This document shows, one piece after another, positions 17,551-26,322 of a stretch of DNA of 64,000 nt. A program made the position numbers and the translations under genes. The stretch lies in the NCBI RefSeq assembly GCF_963931675.1, contig NZ_OZ007039.1, forward strand, positions 1,211,657 to 1,275,656, in the 5' to 3' direction. Position 1 is the stretch's first letter. Each line of letters opens with the position of its first letter. This DNA is from an uncultured Alistipes sp. (lineage in GTDB: Bacteria; Bacteroidota; Bacteroidia; Bacteroidales; Rikenellaceae). Under the pieces are notes generated by a model. It was not told the origin of the DNA and searched no databases. It saw only the letters and a list, made by a program, of their open reading frames with translations.

Positions 17551-18741
17551 TCAGTGTTTCGGGCTGAAGATCTCGCGGCGATACTCCGAGGGGGTGATGC
17601 CGCGCAACTGCTTGAAGGTCCGCGAGAGGTTCTTGATGTCGGAGAAGCCCAGTTCGATGGCCGCTTCGGAGACGCTCTTGCCGTCGCACAGCAACTGCGC
17701 GACCTTCTCGATGCGGATCTGGAGGATGTAGTCGTAGATCGACGTCCCCATGCTCTTTTTGAACCGGGTCTCAAGCAGCCGCCGCGAGAGGGGCACCAGC
17801 TGGACCAGTTCGTCGACGGAGAGCTTCCGGCTGATATGCTCGTGGATGTATTTCAGGACCTTGGCGATATGCTGGTCGTTGTTGGCGTAGATGTCTGTTG
17901 ACTGGCGGGTGATGATGTGCGTCGGCAGCACCTCAACATCCTCGCGGGGAGTGGCCGGGTCGTGGAGGATGCGGTCGATGAGCTGGGCGACGTCGTAGCC
18001 GCCCTGTTCGATGTTCTGGTTGAGCGACGAGAGGTTGGGGGTCGAGAGCCGGCAGATGGTCTCGTCGTTGTCCACGCCGAGGACCGCGATGCGGTCCGGG
18101 ATGCGGAGGTCGCCGCCGCTGCCACCCCCCCCCTCGCTCTGCTGGCAGGCTTCGGTGATGTGGTAGGCGTGGTTGTCGTCGCAGGCCATGATGGCGACGG
18201 GTTTCGGAAGCGACTGGAGCCATGTCACCAGCTGGTGCGAGTCGTAGTCCCAGAGGGCGTTCTCGGCGGTCTTGCAGAGTGCCGAGAAGGTGTAGTCCGC
18301 GTCGGCCTGGCGGATGGTGTCGCGGAAGCCCTGCAGGCGTTCGTCGGACCAGACGACGTCGCGCGTGCCGTAGAAGGCGAAGTGGCGGAATCCCTTCTTG
18401 ATGAAGTACTCCGCGCCCATCTTCCCGGCCAGGGTGTGCGGGCCGGTGATGTTGAGGATGGTCGTGAAGCGGGTCTTGAAGTCCTGGGCGATGGTGATGA
18501 TGCCCTCGCGGGCGAAGAGCTCGACGTTGTCCGTGTTGTAAAACTGGCCGATGACGGCGTCGGCGCGCGTCTTCCGGGCGAGGTCGAGGACGGCCTTGAT
18601 GCCGAACTTGTCGCGGATCGACAGCGGCAGCCGGCAAAGGCTCCAGGCCTGCCCGACGGTGTGTGCGTAGCGGGCGATGCCGAGCAGCAGGTTGCGGGCA
18701 TAGGCTTCCGAAAAGTCGGTCAGAAAGAGGATGCGTGCCAT
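17551..18741 (-). CDS. XylR-type regulator: LacI-like sugar-binding domain plus AraC helix-turn-helix
   Basis: The 396-residue protein has a periplasmic-binding-protein-like sensor in about residues 1-270 (ARILFLTDFSEAYARNLLLG at the start) and an AraC-type double helix-turn-helix at about 285-390 (KLSVDELVQLVPLSRRLLE, GFSDIKNLSRTFKQ). This XylR arrangement binds a sugar in the cytoplasm and activates transcription. It lies divergent from the GH92 enzyme operon and is the obvious candidate regulator of the locus. Odd feature: a run of nine G on the coding strand (18125-18133) encodes part of EGGGGSGGD and could slip. Confidence 0.9.
   Translation of the reverse strand: MARILFLTDFSEAYARNLLLGIARYAHTVGQAWSLCRLPLSIRDKFGIKAVLDLARKTRADAVIGQFYNTDNVELFAREGIITIAQDFKTRFTTILNITGPHTLAGKMGAEYFIKKGFRHFAFYGTRDVVWSDERLQGFRDTIRQADADYTFSALCKTAENALWDYDSHQLVTWLQSLPKPVAIMACDDNHAYHITEACQQSEGGGGSGGDLRIPDRIAVLGVDNDETICRLSTPNLSSLNQNIEQGGYDVAQLIDRILHDPATPREDVEVLPTHIITRQSTDIYANNDQHIAKVLKYIHEHISRKLSVDELVQLVPLSRRLLETRFKKSMGTSIYDYILQIRIEKVAQLLCDGKSVSEAAIELGFSDIKNLSRTFKQLRGITPSEYRREIFSPKH
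18125..18133 (-). repeat. Homopolymer tract of nine G inside the regulator gene
   Basis: Nine consecutive C on the plus strand (G on the coding strand) lie between the sensor and DNA-binding regions of the XylR-type gene. A one-base slip would frameshift the gene before the helix-turn-helix. Whether it varies cannot be seen from one sequence. Confidence 0.6.
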
Positions 18742-18762
18742 TTCGGGAGGGCTTTGTCGAGA

Positions 18763-18770
18763 TAAAGGTA
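18763..18770 (-). promoter_or_regulatory. Candidate -7 element for the XylR-type regulator
   Basis: The minus strand reads TACCTTTA, one mismatch from TAnnTTTG, about 21 nt upstream of the start codon. Confidence 0.35.
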
Positions 18771-18861
18771 ACTCTTTTTTCGGTAAAAACGGCTCGTTCC
18801 GGACAATTTTCCCCGCTCTTTTTGTCGCATGGTCCGGTCCCGGGCTGCGATGCAGGGGTGT

Positions 18862-18891
18862 GATCTGCGTGATTTGAGGAGCTAAAGACGC
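18862..18891 (+). promoter_or_regulatory. Candidate operator of the enzyme operon (copy 1 of shared element)
   Basis: The sequence GATCTGCGTGATTTGAGGA leads into a segment ending ACGC. It matches 22 of 30 positions of a second copy upstream of susC, including GCGT and ACGC half-sites exactly 17 nt apart and a central GAGGA. It ends 31 nt upstream of the -7 element, the right place for an AraC-type activator. Confidence 0.6.
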
Positions 18892-18922
18892 AAATCGCCA
18901 CGGCTCTCCGGAGCATCTTTAT

Positions 18923-18930
18923 TATTTTTG
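18923..18930 (+). promoter_or_regulatory. Candidate -7 element for the GH92 operon
   Basis: TATTTTTG matches TAnnTTTG and lies 32 nt upstream of the GH92 start. No good -33 element is visible, which would fit activator-dependent transcription. Confidence 0.5.
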
Positions 18931-18961
18931 TAAAACTTGAAACCAACCGATCTTGTCCATA

Positions 18962-21853
18962 ATGAAGCGAACCTTGGCTTTTGTCCTGCTGGCCGCTGCC
19001 GGCGTAGCCTGTGCGGAGAGTCCCGATCCGCTTGCGTATGTCGATCCTTTTGTCGGAACGGGATTCCACGGGCACACCTATCCCGGGGCTACAACCCCCT
19101 ACGGCATGGTGCAGCTCAGCCCCGACACCCGGTCGGGCGACTGGGACGCCTGTGCCGGCTATTACTACGAGGATACGACCCTCGACGGCTTCTCGCATAC
19201 CCACCTCAGCGGGACGGGGTGCGCCGACCTGGCTGATGTGCTTTTCCGCCCGACGATGCGCCGGGCGGTGACCGGCGAGGGGGTGTATGCTCCCGAGCCG
19301 TATCGTTTTTCCCACGACCGGGAGCATGCGTCGTGTGGCTACTATGCGGTGACGCTGCCCGACGAGGGGATCGACGTCGAATTGACGGCTACACCCCGCA
19401 CGGGAGTCCACCGCTACCGCTTCCACGGCGAAGGGGAGCGCCGCGTGGAGATCGACCTGACCCATATGGTGGGCGAGGAGCGGATCGACCGCAGCGAACT
19501 GACTCCCTGCAGCCCGACGGAGCTCTGCGGCATGCGTCTGACGCAGGGCTGGACGCCGGATCATCATGTCTTCTTCTCGGCGGAGTTCTCCGCCCCGTAT
19601 GCCGACGCCGAGGTGCTCGACGGCCGGGTGGCCGTGCTGACCTTCTCGCCGGAGGTCGATACGCTGACCGTGGCCGTGGGCCTTTCGTCGGTGAGTTGTG
19701 AGAATGCCCGCGAGAATCGCCTCGCGGAGGTGCCGGAGCTCGATTTCGATGCCGTCCGGGCCCGGGCCGAGGCGCTGTGGCGCGAGGCGCTGGGCGGAGT
19801 GACGGTCACGGGCGGCAGCCGCGACGAACGCACGAACTTCTATACGGCACTCTACCATACGAAACTGACCCCCAACCTGATGAGCGACGTCAACGGGGAG
19901 TATCGGCGTCAGGACCAGACGATCGGACGCCTCCAGGCCGGCCGGCGCTACTATTCGACCCTTTCGCTGTGGGACACCTTCCGGGCCTGGCATCCGCTGC
20001 AGACGCTCGTCGACACCTGTCTGGTCAACGACCTGGTACGCAGCATGCTCGACATGTACGACTGCACGGGCGAGCTGCCGATCTGGCCCCTGGCCTCGGG
20101 CGAGACGCGGACGATGATCGGCTACCATGCCGTTTCGGTCATTGCCGATGCCTGGCTGAAGGGGATCCGCGGTTACGACGGCAGGAAGGCGCTTGAGGCG
20201 ATGGTCCGCTCGTCGGAGGTCAACGCCAAGGGGGCGGACCTCTATGCGGCGCGGGGCTATATCCCCTCGGAACTGCGCAACGAGTCGGTCTCCTGCACGC
20301 TGGAGTACGCCTATGATGATTGGACCATCGCCCGCATGGCCGAGGCGCTGGGCAACGACGACGTGGCCCGCACCTACCGGGAACGGGCCATGAACTACGT
20401 GAACCTCTTCGACGGCTCGACGGGCTTCTTCCGCGGGCGCCGCAACGACGGCGGCTGGACCGTGCCGTTCGAGCCCTTCGCCACGGGGCGCGACTATACC
20501 GAGGCGACGCCGTGGCACTACCGCTTCTTCGTGCCGCATGATGTGAACGGGCTCATCCAGCTGCTGGGCGGCCGCGAGGAGTTCCTCCGGCAACTCGACC
20601 GACTCTTCACGCTCGAATCGGAGGAGATGCGCCTCGATGTCTCCGACGTGACGGGGCTCATGGGGCAGTATGCCCACGGCAATGAGCCGAGCCACCATAT
20701 GGCCTATCTCTATAGCTATGCCGGCCAGCCGTGGAAGACCCAGGAGCTGACCCGCCGCCTGCTTGACGAGATGTATGCCCCGACGCCCGGCGGCATCATC
20801 GGCAACGAGGACTGCGGGCAGATGTCGGCCTGGTACCTGCTCTCGTCGCTGGGTCTCTATGCCGTCTGCCCGGGCTCGAACGAGTTCGTGCTGACCACGC
20901 CGCTCTTCGAGCGGGCCGAGGTCCGGCTGGCCAACGGTCGTGTGCTGACCGTGACGGCCAACGACCCGGCGCGCAACCGCTACATCCGCTCGGTGACGCT
21001 CAACGGCGAGCCCGTTGCGGAGAACTTCATCCCCTACGACCGCCTGATGGAGGGCGGGGTGCTCTCGTTCGAACTGACGCGGAGACCCGATCCGGCACGG
21101 GGTACGGAACCCGGCACGGAGCCCTACTCGCTCACCCGCGGAGAACGGGTCTCGATCCCCTATACGATGTGCGACGTCTATCTCTTCCCCGAGACGGTCG
21201 ATGTGGACCTGGCCACGACGACCCCCGGGGCCCGGATCCACTATACGCTCGACGGTTCGGACCCGACCGAATCCTCGCCGCTCTATACGGAGCCGGTGCG
21301 GGTGGACCGTTCGCTGACGCTGCGCGCCCGGGGGTTCCGTGACGGCACCGAGCCGAGCCGCGAACTGGTGCTCCGTGCCGTGAAGGCCGCCTTCCGGCCG
21401 GGGCTGCAGGTGGCCGGGACCCGCCCCGGCGTCGCATACCGCTACTACGAGGGGACCTTCTCGCGGGTAGCCGACCTTGGGGGGCAGCCGGCGGTCGAAC
21501 GGGGAATCCTCCCGGAGGTGACGATCGGCGGGGCCCGGCAGCGCGACCACTTCGGATACTGCTTCGAGGGGTTGATCCGCGTCCCGGAACGGGGCGTCTG
21601 GGAGTTCCGCCTGCAGAGCGACGACGGCAGCGTGCTGGAGATCGGCGGCGAGCGGGTTGTCGACAACGACGGTTCGCATGCGGCCGTGGCGGCCACCGGG
21701 CGGGTGGCGCTGGATGCCGGCCTGCACCCCTTCCGGCTGCTCTATTTCGAGGATTACGAGGGAGAGGAGCTCTCGTGGAGCTGGCGCCCCTCCGCAGAGG
21801 CGGAGTTCGTGCCCGTCCCGGGCGGGAACCTCCTCGTGGCTGATCCCGACTGA
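18962..21853 (+). CDS. GH92 alpha-mannosidase with C-terminal beta-hexosaminidase-type and PA14 domains
   Basis: The 963-residue secreted enzyme has a signal peptide (residues 1-18) and a GH92 catalytic core to about residue 710. GH92 enzymes are calcium-dependent exo-alpha-mannosidases acting on N-glycans or yeast mannan. Family blocks seen: LSLWDTFRAWHPL, HGNEPSHH at 572-579 and GNEDCGQMSAWY from 614; the Glu in YTEATPWHY (about 514) appears to be the general acid. Then comes a chitobiase/hexosaminidase C-terminal-like Ig fold (about 725-805) and a PA14-like domain (about 820-950). The ATG at 18962 is preferred over a TTG nine bases earlier. It leads the seven-gene enzyme operon. Confidence 0.94.
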   Translation: MKRTLAFVLLAAAGVACAESPDPLAYVDPFVGTGFHGHTYPGATTPYGMVQLSPDTRSGDWDACAGYYYEDTTLDGFSHTHLSGTGCADLADVLFRPTMRRAVTGEGVYAPEPYRFSHDREHASCGYYAVTLPDEGIDVELTATPRTGVHRYRFHGEGERRVEIDLTHMVGEERIDRSELTPCSPTELCGMRLTQGWTPDHHVFFSAEFSAPYADAEVLDGRVAVLTFSPEVDTLTVAVGLSSVSCENARENRLAEVPELDFDAVRARAEALWREALGGVTVTGGSRDERTNFYTALYHTKLTPNLMSDVNGEYRRQDQTIGRLQAGRRYYSTLSLWDTFRAWHPLQTLVDTCLVNDLVRSMLDMYDCTGELPIWPLASGETRTMIGYHAVSVIADAWLKGIRGYDGRKALEAMVRSSEVNAKGADLYAARGYIPSELRNESVSCTLEYAYDDWTIARMAEALGNDDVARTYRERAMNYVNLFDGSTGFFRGRRNDGGWTVPFEPFATGRDYTEATPWHYRFFVPHDVNGLIQLLGGREEFLRQLDRLFTLESEEMRLDVSDVTGLMGQYAHGNEPSHHMAYLYSYAGQPWKTQELTRRLLDEMYAPTPGGIIGNEDCGQMSAWYLLSSLGLYAVCPGSNEFVLTTPLFERAEVRLANGRVLTVTANDPARNRYIRSVTLNGEPVAENFIPYDRLMEGGVLSFELTRRPDPARGTEPGTEPYSLTRGERVSIPYTMCDVYLFPETVDVDLATTTPGARIHYTLDGSDPTESSPLYTEPVRVDRSLTLRARGFRDGTEPSRELVLRAVKAAFRPGLQVAGTRPGVAYRYYEGTFSRVADLGGQPAVERGILPEVTIGGARQRDHFGYCFEGLIRVPERGVWEFRLQSDDGSVLEIGGERVVDNDGSHAAVAATGRVALDAGLHPFRLLYFEDYEGEELSWSWRPSAEAEFVPVPGGNLLVADPD

Positions 21854-21885
21854 ATACGAATCATGAACCGAAAACACTGAAGACC

Positions 21886-22752
21886 ATGAGAATGAATCGG
21901 ATCTGGTGTGCCGTCTCGGCCGCGCTGCTCTTCCTGTCGGCGTGCGCCCCCGAACCGGCCCCCGAGTTGAACGTGATGACGTTCAACATGCGTTATGACA
22001 ATCCTGAAGACGGGGAGAACAACTGGCGTTTCCGCCGCGAACGGGTGGCCCGGGCCATCGAGATGAACCGCGCCGATGTGTTCGGCGCCCAGGAACTGCT
22101 CCTCAACCAGCTCAACGACCTGAAGGGGCTCCTGCCCGGCTATGCCGAGGTGGGGGTTGGCCGCGAGGACGGTGCCGGAGCGGGCGAGTTCAACCCGGTC
22201 TTCTACCGCACGGACCGTTTCGAACTGCTCGACTGGGGGACCTTCTGGCTGAGCGAGACCCCCGAGAAGGCCGGCTCGAAGGGGTGGGACGGCGCCTGCG
22301 AGCGGCTGGCCACCTGGACCGTGCTGCGTGACCGCGCCGGGCGCGAGATCTTCTTCATCAACACGCACCTCGACCATGTGGGCGAGGTGGCCCGCCGCGA
22401 AGGGGTTACGCTGCTGCTCCGGCGCATCGACTCGCTTTGCGGGGGGCGTCCCGTGGTGCTGACCGGCGATTTCAACGCCGAGCCCGAGTCGGAGGTCATC
22501 TCCCGTGTCGTCGGGAGCGGCCGTCTGCGCCACACCCGCGAGGCGGCTGCCGAGCGCTCCGGGGCGGCGTGGAGCTTCTCCGGCTTCGGGCAGATCCCCG
22601 AGGGCGAACGGCAGCTGATCGACTATGTTTTCGTGGACGGCGGGTTCGACGTCCGTTCGTACCGGGTGCTGCCCGATACGCTCGACGGTGGATTCCTCTC
22701 GGACCACGCCCCCGTCCTTGTCAAACTGCAATATAACGATACGAAACGATGA
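21886..22752 (+). CDS. Lipoprotein of the endonuclease/exonuclease/phosphatase (EEP) superfamily
   Basis: The 288-residue protein has a lipoprotein signal (LLFLSAC, Cys about residue 20) and an EEP fold with its usual metal and catalytic motifs: MTFNMRYDN, GAQELL, INTHLDH, GDFNAEP and SDHAPV. This superfamily cleaves phosphodiester or phosphomonoester bonds in substrates as different as DNA, sphingomyelin and inositol phosphates. Export and a place in a glycan operon make a phosphodiester-containing glycan or lipid head group more likely than nucleic acid. Its stop overlaps the start of the next gene (ATGA). Confidence 0.88.
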   Translation: MRMNRIWCAVSAALLFLSACAPEPAPELNVMTFNMRYDNPEDGENNWRFRRERVARAIEMNRADVFGAQELLLNQLNDLKGLLPGYAEVGVGREDGAGAGEFNPVFYRTDRFELLDWGTFWLSETPEKAGSKGWDGACERLATWTVLRDRAGREIFFINTHLDHVGEVARREGVTLLLRRIDSLCGGRPVVLTGDFNAEPESEVISRVVGSGRLRHTREAAAERSGAAWSFSGFGQIPEGERQLIDYVFVDGGFDVRSYRVLPDTLDGGFLSDHAPVLVKLQYNDTKR

Positions 22753-24683
22753 GACTCCGAATGTGGAAATACGCCCTGCTGCTCCTGCTGGCGGCGGGCG
22801 CGGCGACTGCCCGGGCCGAACGGCCGATCCTGATCCATTCGCACAACGACTACGCGCGCTGTGTCCCCTTCTATCAGGCTTATGCCCAGCATGCGGCCTC
22901 GATCGAGGTCGACCTCTTCCTCCGCGACGGGCAGCTGCTCGTCGGCCACGACGAGGAGGAGCTCTCGGCCGGCCTGTCGTTCGAGAAGCTCTATGTCGAG
23001 CCGCTGGTCGGGCTCTTCGCCCGCAACGGCGGCCGCGCCTGGCGTGACAGCGACGAGACGCTGCAGCTGATGATCGAACTCAAGTCGGAGACCGACCCGA
23101 CGCTGCGGGCTGTGACGGCGCTGCTCGACCGCTGGCCCGAGGTCTTCGATGTGGCCCGCAACCCGCAGGCCGTGCGCATCGCCGTGACGGGGCGTGTCCC
23201 GGCCCCGGAGCATTTCTGCGACTACGCCCCCTACGTGCGTTTCGACGGCGCCTGGGATGCCGACTATACGCCCGACCAGCTGGAGCGCGTGGCGCTGGTG
23301 AGCGCCAACTTCCGGGACTTCTCGCAGTGGAACGGCAAGGGCTCGATCATCCCGTCGGAGCTGGCCCGCCTCTGCGAGGTGATCGACCGGGCCCACGCCT
23401 GGGGAAAACCCGTCCGCTTCTGGAACGCCCCCGAGGGGACGACAACCTACTATACGTTCTACAACCTGGGGATCGACTACATCAATACTGACCGTCCGGA
23501 GAGCTGCGCAGCCTTCTTTTCCGATTTCGGCAACAAGAACTTCCGCATCGGCGACCGTCGCGCCGCCGAGGGAGGTGTCACCGGGACGAAGCGGCTCGAC
23601 AAGACTACGCGCGACTTCGGCGGTTTCCAGAACGACAAGCTCCAGCTGTCGGAGGGAATCGATGTCTACGTGCCGACCTACCGCAACGACGGCGGCCGCG
23701 GGCGGGTCCGCAACGTGATCTTCCTGATCGGTGACGGCATGGGCCTCTCGCAGATCCTCGCCGCGGCCTATGCCAACCGGGGGCTGACGACCCTGCAGAT
23801 GAAGCACATCGGGCTGCAGTTCAACAATGCGCTGGATGCCTTCACGACCGATTCGGCGGCCGGCGGCAGCGCCCTGGCCACGGGCGAACGCCACGCCAAC
23901 CGCCACATTGCGATGAGCGTCGACGGGATCCCCTGCCCCTCGCTGAGCGACTATTTCCACGAGCAGGGGTGTGCGGTAGGGGTGCTCACCCTCGGCAACG
24001 TGGCAGATGCCACCCCGACGGCCTTTTACGGCCATTCGGTCGAGCGGGACAACTCCGACGAGCTGACCCGGGCCCTGCTCGACGGCCGGATCGACCTGCT
24101 GTGCGGCAGCGGGATCCGCCAGTTCGAGGAGCGCCAGGACGGGATCGACCTGGTGGGCGAGTTGTCGAAGCGCTACGCCTTCGTCCGTTCGGTCGACGCG
24201 ATCGGCGGTGACGGCCGCCCGGTCATCTGCATCGACGAGCGTATGGACGAGGCTGCCGAGGAGACCAACCTCTCGCTGCTGGCCGACGCCACGCGCGCCT
24301 CGATTGAGAAGCTGCAGCAGCGCAGCCGGAAGGGCTTCTTCCTGATGGTCGAGGGGGCCAAGATCGACTATGCCGGCCATTCGTGCTGCCTGCCCGGCTC
24401 GGTGATCGAGATGCTGAGCTTCGACCTGGCCGTGGCCGAGGCGCTGAAGTTCGCCGATGCGAACGGCGAGACGCTGGTCGTCGTGACGGCCGACCACGAA
24501 ACCGGCGGACTCGTGCTGCTCGACGGAGACGAGCAGTCGGGCCGCATCCTGGGCATCTACACGAGCGACGACCATACGCCCGCCATGCTTCCCGTCTTCG
24601 CCTACGGGCCCGGTGCCGACCGCTTCTGCGGCACCTATCTCAATACGGAGATCGCCCGCCGGATCCGTGAACTGACCCGCTGA
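22749..24683 (+). CDS. Fusion of GDPD/PI-PLC-like phosphodiesterase and alkaline phosphatase
   Basis: The 644-residue exported protein (signal peptide about 1-23) joins two hydrolase domains. Residues 25-265 resemble GDPD/PI-PLC-like (AIM6-type) phosphodiesterases: HSHNDY at 30-35, SIEVD at 51-55, GHDEE at 66-70, ELKS at 110-113. Residues 320-644 are an alkaline phosphatase: FLIGDGMG at 325-332, nucleophile Ser369 in TTDSAAGG, EGAKID at 535-540, TADHETGG at 580-587 and DHTP at 608-611. The fusion could cut a phosphodiester and then remove the exposed phosphate. It overlaps the EEP gene by four bases, so translation is coupled. Confidence 0.88.
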   Translation: MRLRMWKYALLLLLAAGAATARAERPILIHSHNDYARCVPFYQAYAQHAASIEVDLFLRDGQLLVGHDEEELSAGLSFEKLYVEPLVGLFARNGGRAWRDSDETLQLMIELKSETDPTLRAVTALLDRWPEVFDVARNPQAVRIAVTGRVPAPEHFCDYAPYVRFDGAWDADYTPDQLERVALVSANFRDFSQWNGKGSIIPSELARLCEVIDRAHAWGKPVRFWNAPEGTTTYYTFYNLGIDYINTDRPESCAAFFSDFGNKNFRIGDRRAAEGGVTGTKRLDKTTRDFGGFQNDKLQLSEGIDVYVPTYRNDGGRGRVRNVIFLIGDGMGLSQILAAAYANRGLTTLQMKHIGLQFNNALDAFTTDSAAGGSALATGERHANRHIAMSVDGIPCPSLSDYFHEQGCAVGVLTLGNVADATPTAFYGHSVERDNSDELTRALLDGRIDLLCGSGIRQFEERQDGIDLVGELSKRYAFVRSVDAIGGDGRPVICIDERMDEAAEETNLSLLADATRASIEKLQQRSRKGFFLMVEGAKIDYAGHSCCLPGSVIEMLSFDLAVAEALKFADANGETLVVVTADHETGGLVLLDGDEQSGRILGIYTSDDHTPAMLPVFAYGPGADRFCGTYLNTEIARRIRELTR

Positions 24684-24686
24684 ACC

Positions 24687-26306
24687 ATGAAAAGAACCGA
24701 GATGAAACGAAGGACAATTGCGGCGGCGCTGGCCTGTCTGGCCCTGCCGGCCGCAGCCCAGGGGCTGAAATCGGGCCCCTACGAGCTTCCCTACAAGAAT
24801 ACCTATGTCAAGGAGGTCTTCGTCGCCGAGAACGAGTTCCGCACGGCCGAGCCCGTGACGCGCACGCCGGGGTCATTCGACGAGGCCCGACAGGTACTCC
24901 CCGAACCCTACTGGGAGGGGCACGATGCGGAGATCGAGATGTACTGGCACGCCTGGCGCATCGCCGTGGGGAACATCCGCCAGCCGCAGGAGGGCTCGGG
25001 GTTCGTGGCCCCGTACCTCGACATCGCCTACAACGGCAACATCTTCATGTGGGACATGTCGTTCATGATGATGTTCGCGCGCTATGGCTACCGGTTCTTC
25101 CCGTTCCAGTCGTCGCTCGACAACTTCTACGCCAAACAGCACCCCGACGGCTTCATCTGCCGCGAGATCCGGGCCGACGGGTCGGACTGCTTCGAGCGTT
25201 ACGACCCCACGTCGACGGGCCCCAACCTGCTGCCTTGGGTCGAACTGGCCTACTACCGGCAGTTCGGGGACCTCGACCGCCTGCACCGGGTCTTTCCGGT
25301 GCTGTGCGCCTATGCGAAGTGGTGGCGGCTGAACCGCACGTGGCCCGACGGCTCCTACTGGTCGAGCGGCTGGGGCACGGGTATGGACAACATGCCGCGC
25401 GTGAAGGAGGAGTACAACCCGATCTACTCGCACGGCCACATGTCGTGGCTCGACACGAACCTGCAGCAATACCTGGTCGACGCCTCGCTGCTGCAGATCG
25501 GTTTCTACATCGAGCGGTGGCAGGAGATCGAGGAACTGGAGGACGAGATGAAGTTCCTGAAGGGCTACCTCAACGAACGGATGTGGGATGACAGGCGGGG
25601 CTTCCTCTGTGACCGATATGCCGACGGGACTCTGTGTTCGACGCTCGGGATCGGAGCCTACTGGGCGCTGCAGACCGATGTGCTCGACAGCGTGCGCCTC
25701 GCGCGCCTGGTTTCGCACCTGCGCGATACGGCGGAGTTCAACCGCCCGCACCGGGTTCCGTCGCTGGCTGCCGACCACCCGAAATACAACCCCAACGGGC
25801 GCTACTGGCAGGGCGGCGTGTGGCCCGGGACGAACTACATGCTCATCGACGGGCTCCGGCAGCAGGGTTATGGAGAGCTGGCGCACGAGATTGCAGAAAA
25901 CCACTACCGTGCGGTCTTCGAGGTGTGGAAGAAGACCGGGACCTTCTGGGAGTACTACGCCCCGGAGCGGATCGAACCGGGCTTCATGGCGCGCAAGGAT
26001 TTCGTCGGATGGACGGGGCTTCCGCCCATCGCGGTCTTCATCGAATACATCCTGGGCATCCGCTCGGACTATTCGGAACGTTCCATCGAATGGGACCTCA
26101 CGAAGACCGAGGCGCACGGTATCTCGCGCTATCCCTTCGGGCCCGAGGGGGTTGTCAGCCTGCGCGTCGGGCGCCGGAAGAGCGTCACGGAGCGCCCCGT
26201 GATCCGGGTCGAGTGCGAGGAGCCCTTCGACCTGACGGTCCGCTGGGGCGGGAGCGAGTGCCGCACGGTCCACGTGGCCCAGAGCGGAGAAGTCAAACTG
26301 AATTGA
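24687..26306 (+). CDS. GH63/MGH1-like glycoside hydrolase
   Basis: The 539-residue secreted protein has a signal peptide ending near AAAQG and an (alpha/alpha)6-barrel sequence typical of the GH63/trehalase-like clan. Landmarks are NGNIFMWDMSFMMMFARYG, YWSSGWGTGMDNMPR, HMSWLDTNLQQY and YWQGGVWPGTNYM. GH63 members remove alpha-glucose, for example from Glc-capped high-mannose N-glycans, or hydrolyse mannosylglycerate-type compounds. Family placement is by recognition only. The start may instead be the ATG at 24702. It begins three bases after the fusion gene. Confidence 0.78.
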   Translation: MKRTEMKRRTIAAALACLALPAAAQGLKSGPYELPYKNTYVKEVFVAENEFRTAEPVTRTPGSFDEARQVLPEPYWEGHDAEIEMYWHAWRIAVGNIRQPQEGSGFVAPYLDIAYNGNIFMWDMSFMMMFARYGYRFFPFQSSLDNFYAKQHPDGFICREIRADGSDCFERYDPTSTGPNLLPWVELAYYRQFGDLDRLHRVFPVLCAYAKWWRLNRTWPDGSYWSSGWGTGMDNMPRVKEEYNPIYSHGHMSWLDTNLQQYLVDASLLQIGFYIERWQEIEELEDEMKFLKGYLNERMWDDRRGFLCDRYADGTLCSTLGIGAYWALQTDVLDSVRLARLVSHLRDTAEFNRPHRVPSLAADHPKYNPNGRYWQGGVWPGTNYMLIDGLRQQGYGELAHEIAENHYRAVFEVWKKTGTFWEYYAPERIEPGFMARKDFVGWTGLPPIAVFIEYILGIRSDYSERSIEWDLTKTEAHGISRYPFGPEGVVSLRVGRRKSVTERPVIRVECEEPFDLTVRWGGSECRTVHVAQSGEVKLN

Positions 26307-26322
26307 AAAAACAGGACCAATC

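Noticed and set aside
17933..21877. A 1,314-codon minus-strand frame across the GH92 gene
   Set aside because: It lies opposite well-supported genes, has no recognisable domain, and its composition is the mirror of GC-rich codon usage.
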